Positions 59,703 to 64,000 of a stretch of 64,000 bases of DNA are shown here, in pieces. The notes below the pieces were generated by a model. It was not told the origin of the DNA. It ran no database searches and saw only the letters and a program-made list of their open reading frames with translations. The stretch lies in NCBI GenBank assembly GCA_023415305.1, contig JAEZKZ010000117.1, positions 62,001 through 126,000 on the forward strand. Direction: 5' to 3'. How positions within the stretch are numbered: the first letter of the stretch is position 1; every line of letters begins with the position of its first letter. Position numbers and translations under genes: made by a program. The stretch is from Bacillota bacterium. GTDB taxonomy: Bacteria > Bacillota > Clostridia > Acetivibrionales > DSM-1351.

Positions 59703-60473
59703 TTATAAGTAGCTATTCAACCACGATTTTGTATTATCCCACATTTCTTTAGTAAATTCATGTTTAACACCCTCGAAAATTATTAATTTAAGCTTTGAAG
59801 GGTCATTAATGTAATACTGTTTTATATCTTCATAAAACTTTTTCAATTTATCCACATCAAAGTGTATATCCTTTGACCCGGCTTGCATAAATAAAGCTGT
59901 CGGATAAAAGTGATCTAAATATTTTGAGGGATTGAATTTACTTGAAAGGATATTAAACATTTTAATGATTTCAGAATTATCATTAATGGGTGTATCTTTG
60001 GGTAGATCGCCCCATACAGGTGATGCAATTATTGGGATTGCTACCTTAATTCTATTATCAATAACTACTGTCCTGTAAGTGGTAAATCCACCCATGGATA
60101 TTCCTACCATAGCTACCCTGGTTTTATCTATTTCAGCTTTTTTCGTGAAATAATCTAATACTTGAATAATATCTTCAGCATTCAATTTTATAGCTTCAAA
60201 TACTTTGTAAAAATCCACTTTCCCATCGTTGGATATAACAGAACCAAACCCTTCATCATTTCTCTCTCCATGAAGTCTGTTATCTATTGCTACTGCATAA
60301 TATCCGAGTTCAGCCAATTCCTTCATATATTCTTTCCAAAATTCCTTATTACCACTAAAACCATGTGAAAAAATAACTAACGGCTTTGGGGAAATATCTT
60401 CGTTCGAACAAATTAATACTGGAATCTCATTAATTCTACTTTTAAAAAAATTACTGCTACTATTTGATTTCAC
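59703..60473 (-). CDS. Alpha/beta hydrolase (prolyl-oligopeptidase/dienelactone-hydrolase-like)
   Basis: 256 residues from the GTG at 60473 (AGGAG 8 nt upstream; a GTG at 60482 is too close). Elements of the fold: oxyanion region VIFSHGFSGNKEFW, nucleophile in VAMVGISMGGFTTY, acidic residue in QAGSKDIHFD and His in VKHEFTKEMW. No signal peptide. Esterase or peptidase activity on an unknown substrate. Possibly cotranscribed with merR, which has its own promoter. Confidence 0.85.
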   Translation of the reverse strand: MKSNSSSNFFKSRINEIPVLICSNEDISPKPLVIFSHGFSGNKEFWKEYMKELAELGYYAVAIDNRLHGERNDEGFGSVISNDGKVDFYKVFEAIKLNAEDIIQVLDYFTKKAEIDKTRVAMVGISMGGFTTYRTVVIDNRIKVAIPIIASPVWGDLPKDTPINDNSEIIKMFNILSSKFNPSKYLDHFYPTALFMQAGSKDIHFDVDKLKKFYEDIKQYYINDPSKLKLIIFEGVKHEFTKEMWDNTKSWLNSYL

Positions 60474-60613
60474 AATTAACACTCCTCTCGAGCTTGGTAT
60501 TATATATCTAAAGCATAAACTATAAAGCTATAGACAGGTCAACAATAAAATAGTATAGAATATCTTTCGCTCATTTTTTGCTTATACAAATATCCCAGTA
60601 AATGTCCCAAAAA

Positions 60614-60647
60614 AGTGGCCAGTACCTTTTACGGTTCTGACCACTCT
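60614..60647 (-). terminator. Imperfect hairpin downstream of the suhB-like gene
   Basis: AGTGGCCAGTACC and GGTTCTGACCACT pair with two mismatches around a TTTTAC loop. It lies about 70 nt after the stop of the minus-strand gene at 60715; the T-tract is weak. Confidence 0.4.
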
Positions 60648-60714
60648 CAATACATATTTACTATTCAGTTTAATCCTTTTATTGTATGTTCAGTGCCCTG
60701 GCACAAACTGACGG

Positions 60715-61500
60715 CTAATTATTAATAACCTCGAAAAGCTCCTTGTGTATGTGCCCGTTTGTCGCAATACCTGAACTCTTGTGTAAATAGCTTAGCTTAT
60801 TTCCTTTCCAGTCTGTTATAAAGCCCCCGGCCTCTTCAAGAATAACTGATGCCGCTGCATAATCCCATGGCTGAAGCTCCATTTCAAAGAAGCCATCCAT
60901 GCGTCCCGCCGCAACATTGCATATATCCAGTGCAGCGCACCCGGACCGTCTTACATCTCTGCACAGCATAAAGACATTTTTTGTTACTCTGAAGGTTTCA
61001 TCGGCCTTACCCTTATCATATGGAGAGGTTCCAAAGGTAATAAGGCTTTCCCCCAGGTTGTCATTTACTGTAACACTTATAGGGTTCCCATTGACAAAGG
61101 CTCCCTTTCCCTTCTGAGCTGTAAACAATTCCTTCAGGTAAGGATTATAAACAATACCTGCATAGGGTTTCCCGTCAACGGCAAGTCCCAGTGCAATGCA
61201 TGAATATTTATAACCGTACATAAGATTTGTAGTCCCGTCCACAGGATCTAAAATCCAGGTGTATTTGCCAAGTGAAAAATCATTGTCCTTTGTTTCTTCG
61301 GCAATTATGTTGCTATCAGGAAGTATTTCCTTTAACCCTGTAATAACAATTTCCTGTACCTTCAGATCAATCTCGGTAACAAAATTAGCGTCGCCTCTTT
61401 TTGTCATAACCTTTTTGTCCTCCATATCGGACAATAGAAGCACACTTACTTCCATGACAAGGTTAACGGCTTTGTTAATTGCTGCGTCTAAATAAGTCAT
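60715..61500 (-). CDS. Inositol-monophosphatase-family phosphatase (SuhB/CysQ-like)
   Basis: Mg2+-dependent sugar or nucleotide phosphatase, 261 residues. Metal-binding motifs: Glu in IIAEETKDND (near 68), WILDPVDGTTNLMYG (near 86), and the C-terminal WDYAAASVILEEAGGFITDW (near 208). Substrate could be inositol phosphate, fructose-1,6-bisphosphate or PAP; the sequence does not decide. Its ATG abuts the stop codon of the acyl-CoA synthetase gene, so both are in one operon. Confidence 0.9.
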   Translation of the reverse strand: MTYLDAAINKAVNLVMEVSVLLLSDMEDKKVMTKRGDANFVTEIDLKVQEIVITGLKEILPDSNIIAEETKDNDFSLGKYTWILDPVDGTTNLMYGYKYSCIALGLAVDGKPYAGIVYNPYLKELFTAQKGKGAFVNGNPISVTVNDNLGESLITFGTSPYDKGKADETFRVTKNVFMLCRDVRRSGCAALDICNVAAGRMDGFFEMELQPWDYAAASVILEEAGGFITDWKGNKLSYLHKSSGIATNGHIHKELFEVINN

Positions 61501-63213
61501 TTATTTTTTTAACTCCTGATACCTTTTAATCTTTTTAGTAGTGGTTTTTTCAAACTCGGTATCCCGTAGTGTAAACTCCTTTACATATTTATAAGTAACC
61601 AATTCCTTATTAACTCTCTTAACCTCAGAACCGATTATGGAATTTACATCCGTTTGTTCAATAATACCGTTTTTTATATCTTCGTCAATTTTCTCTTTGT
61701 CTGGAACTATCTGGGCGCATACTACTACATCATCCTTCCCGTCCGTTCCGTATACCAGAGATTCTTTAATATAATCACTCCTGTTGAGCAAAGTTTCAAT
61801 TTCTTCCGGATAAACATTCTTTCCGTTTTTTGTAACAATAACATTTTTTAGCCTGCCGGTAATATGGACAAAACCGTCGTTGTCCATATAGGCCATATCA
61901 CCGGTATAGAACCATCCATCTCTGATGGCCGCCTCGGTGGCTTCTCTGTTTTCATAATAACCGGCCATAACACTTGGTCCCTTTACCTTGATTTCTCCTA
62001 TACCTTCACTGTTTGGATTGTCAATCACAACCTGAAGACCGGGTAACGGAAGCCCTGCCGCATCATCCTTAAACCAGCAATCCCTATTAAGAGCTACAAT
62101 AGGAGCACACTCGGTAAGACCGTACCCCTGTACAAGTTTTATTCCTATTTCACGGAAGCCTTTGGCTACCTCAGGATCAATAGCAGCGGCTCCACTGATA
62201 AACAATCGTAAATGCCCGCCTAGCGCGTCATGGATTTCAGCGAACAATTTTCTGCGTATATCCATCCCAAAAACTCCTGCGATTTTGCTTAATCTGATTC
62301 CCAGCTTAAGTTTCTTTGGGCCTCCAGGCTTCTTTGCCACCTGATTCATGAGCTGCTTATAAATAGATTCAAATACCAGGGGAACCCCGTTCATTACAGT
62401 ACAACCCGATTCTCTCAGGTTTTTTACTATATGACGCAGACCTTCGCAAAATGCCACCGTGCATCCCCTGTACATCTGGCATAGAAAACCGCAGGTACAT
62501 TCATAGGTATGGTGCATTGGTAAAACAGATAAAAATACATCTTTTTCATCTATATATAACATGGAGCACATAGCCATAAGATTTTCTGCAATATTTCTGT
62601 GGGAAAGCATAACCGCCTTGGATTTATCGGTGGTACCAGAAGTAAACAACAGGATATCCATAGCTTCATTATCTATTACCGCATCGAGATATTCCCTGTT
62701 GCCTTCAGCTACAAGTTCCTTTCCCTTATTCATCAGCTTACTGTATGACAGCTGATCACCCGAATCTTCCTCTAAATCCATATTAATGAAATACTTGCAG
62801 CAGGTTATATTTTTTAGAATGTTCTCTATGTTCTTGGATACTGCTCCTGAAAAAATTATTGCGTCTGCACTGCTTCGCTGTAAACAGTTTTCAATTTCAT
62901 TCTGTGGGAGTTCCTTATCCAGAGGAACTATGACACCCGTTCCATTGCTGACAGAAAGGTAGGAGGTTGCCCACTCATATCTATTTTCACCGATCAGAGC
63001 AATTTTTTTACCTTTCAGGTTAAGACTCAATAAAGCTGTCCCTAGAGCATCAATATCTTCTTTAAACTTTTTATAGGATACCTGAACATAATCGCCGCCG
63101 GTTTTAGGCTTAACAAGAAAAGCAGCTTTGTCTGCATATATCCTGGCACTTTGTTCAATCATATCCTTAAGATTGGAAATCTTCCTTACTTCATACAACG
63201 GTTTGTTTTTCAT
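61501..63213 (-). CDS. Long-chain acyl-CoA synthetase (AMP-forming ligase)
   Basis: Activates a carboxylic acid, probably a fatty acid, to acyl-CoA through an acyl-adenylate. 570 residues from the ATG at 63213 (GGAGGG 9 nt upstream; the frame is open to 63249). Motifs: ILLFTSGTTDKSKAVMLSH (A3), QGYGLTECAPIV (A5), GWFYTGDMAYMDNDGFVHITG (A7-A8), KNGKNVYPEEIE, and the catalytic Lys near the end in TTTKKIKRYQ. Long form as in FadD15-type proteins. Followed directly by the phosphatase gene. Confidence 0.92.
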   Translation of the reverse strand: MKNKPLYEVRKISNLKDMIEQSARIYADKAAFLVKPKTGGDYVQVSYKKFKEDIDALGTALLSLNLKGKKIALIGENRYEWATSYLSVSNGTGVIVPLDKELPQNEIENCLQRSSADAIIFSGAVSKNIENILKNITCCKYFINMDLEEDSGDQLSYSKLMNKGKELVAEGNREYLDAVIDNEAMDILLFTSGTTDKSKAVMLSHRNIAENLMAMCSMLYIDEKDVFLSVLPMHHTYECTCGFLCQMYRGCTVAFCEGLRHIVKNLRESGCTVMNGVPLVFESIYKQLMNQVAKKPGGPKKLKLGIRLSKIAGVFGMDIRRKLFAEIHDALGGHLRLFISGAAAIDPEVAKGFREIGIKLVQGYGLTECAPIVALNRDCWFKDDAAGLPLPGLQVVIDNPNSEGIGEIKVKGPSVMAGYYENREATEAAIRDGWFYTGDMAYMDNDGFVHITGRLKNVIVTKNGKNVYPEEIETLLNRSDYIKESLVYGTDGKDDVVVCAQIVPDKEKIDEDIKNGIIEQTDVNSIIGSEVKRVNKELVTYKYVKEFTLRDTEFEKTTTKKIKRYQELKK

Positions 63214-63296
63214 GGGTGATACCCTCCGATAAGAATAAATCCTTAACAATTTTTCGTAAACATTGTATCACATTAAGCCCTAACTTAACAGTAAAA

Positions 63297-64000
63297 TTAA
63301 TTATCCTTTTCCTTTATTCTTTTTATTAATTCGCATACAACATTAATTCTTTTAAGCGGTGTCATAATATAAAATCCTGAAACATATTCGTACAATTTAT
63401 TTATACATTCCATTGAGTGTTCTATACCAAGTAGTTCTGATTCTTCTCTGTTCTTGTCACGGAAGCTTTCTATTATAGCTTCATCAATTTCTATTCCTGG
63501 AACCTCATTATTTATAAACATTGCATTCTTATAACCGACAATTGGCATAATTCCTGCAAACACCGGTACCTTCAAAACTTCAACTGCCTTAATGACGTTA
63601 TTAACCGCATTTTGTGTATATGTAGCCTGAGTCAGGAAAAAGCTTATTCCGTTTTCAAGCTTTTTGGCTGAGCGTCTTAATTCGGCTTCAAAGTTTGGAG
63701 CATTTACATTCAGGGCCCCCCCTATTTCAAAGTTCGTCTCTCCGAATACATTGGCATTAAGACTTGTAATATAGTTTGCAAGATTTGTGGAGTTCATACT
63801 ATAAAAGCCTTTGACGTCTTTTCTTTCGATACTTGCAATAGGGTCGCCGGTAACAATAAGAATATTCCTGATACCTTCAATGTTCAGGCCTAACAGGGTG
63901 GCCTTTATACCCAGCAGATTTTTATCCCTGCAGGTTATATGAGGCATGGCAGGCAAACCTGTCTCACGTTGTAATTTTGAGGCCATGATTGCACTATCTG
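63297..64000 (-). CDS. MetF-type methylenetetrahydrofolate reductase domain (5' part outside window)
   Basis: Reduces 5,10-methylene-THF to 5-methyl-THF with a flavin. The visible 234 residues run from DSAIMASKLQRETGLP to the stop; the frame continues past the window edge, and the usual N-terminal about 50 residues (with the catalytic Glu region) are not seen. Motifs: PHITCRDKNLLG, ILIVTGDP, FFLTQATYT, VFAGIMPIVGYKN. The wording is closer to the C-terminal half of bifunctional homocysteine S-methyltransferase/MTHFR proteins (YitJ type) than to stand-alone MetF, but this cannot be settled here. Ends with GFYIMTPLKR, the substrate-binding C-terminal strand. Confidence 0.88.
   Translation of the reverse strand, partial: DSAIMASKLQRETGLPAMPHITCRDKNLLGIKATLLGLNIEGIRNILIVTGDPIASIERKDVKGFYSMNSTNLANYITSLNANVFGETNFEIGGALNVNAPNFEAELRRSAKKLENGISFFLTQATYTQNAVNNVIKAVEVLKVPVFAGIMPIVGYKNAMFINNEVPGIEIDEAIIESFRDKNREESELLGIEHSMECINKLYEYVSGFYIMTPLKRINVVCELIKRIKEKDN

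Overview
The window looks like chromosomal DNA of a mesophilic, anaerobic, spore-forming, low-GC member of the Clostridia. The evidence is AT-rich intergenic DNA with GGAGG-type ribosome binding sites, a trimeric NADH-linked [FeFe]-hydrogenase operon, a GerMN-type germination-like lipoprotein/anchor, a secreted protease carrying S-layer homology repeats, and an acyl-ACP thioesterase next to a signal peptidase. The protein repertoire reminds me of Ruminiclostridium (Clostridium cellulolyticum/papyrosolvens group), but that assignment is from memory of gene content only. No rRNA, tRNA, CRISPR array, insertion sequence or phage gene was seen.

Layout. 1-6.1 kb: partial response regulator, CPA1 cation/proton antiporter, an orphan ABC permease/ATPase pair whose ATPase has lost its signature motif, and a CPA2 antiporter that probably starts at CTG behind an attenuator-like hairpin. 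6.1-16 kb: surface-anchored M16 peptidase, FAD/Rieske oxidoreductase, YwaF-type membrane protein, TrpB2, MFS transporter, YdcF-like protein. 16-25.6 kb: GerMN protein, acyl-ACP thioesterase, signal peptidase I, tandem duplicated beta-propeller proteins, Ca2+-type P-ATPase, a tiny ORF. 25.6-31 kb: BtrH-like protein, then the hydrogenase operon (NuoE-like, NuoF-like, HydA) and a small Cys-rich protein.

31.1-55.1 kb is the centrepiece: a roughly 20 kb same-strand chemosensory cluster (two triple-CheW proteins, CheA with two HPt domains, CheR, CheB, several CheY, two CheX-like proteins, a ParA ATPase, a HEAT-repeat protein, a CheA-like HPt protein without kinase) with a complete stressosome module (RsbR, RsbS, RsbT and a PP2C phosphatase fused to a degenerate RsbT-like domain) embedded in it. 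Its only receptor is a soluble protein with two complete methyl-accepting signalling hairpins exactly 300 residues apart. This predicts a cytoplasmic array, comparable in principle to the DosM-stabilised array of Vibrio cholerae, with the ParA comparable to PpfA/ParC. Upstream lies a TetR regulator - hybrid kinase - response regulator operon. The TetR promoter and the promoter of the chemosensory operon share the same operator (GYGAGT-N4-ACTCAC) at the identical distance of 19 nt after the -10 box, so the TetR protein probably controls both.

A second theme is RNA structure between cistrons. Two approx. 100-bp copies of a three-hairpin element sit inside the chemosensory operon, each carrying the stop codon of one gene and ending at the ribosome binding site of the next; a sequence-diverged three-hairpin spacer lies between nuoF and hydA, and single hairpins precede the ribosome binding sites of other operon genes. 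55.3-64 kb: membrane-anchored MutS-like ATPase, TraB-family protein, MerR regulator, alpha/beta hydrolase, inositol-monophosphatase-like protein, acyl-CoA synthetase, and a MetF-type reductase running off the end.
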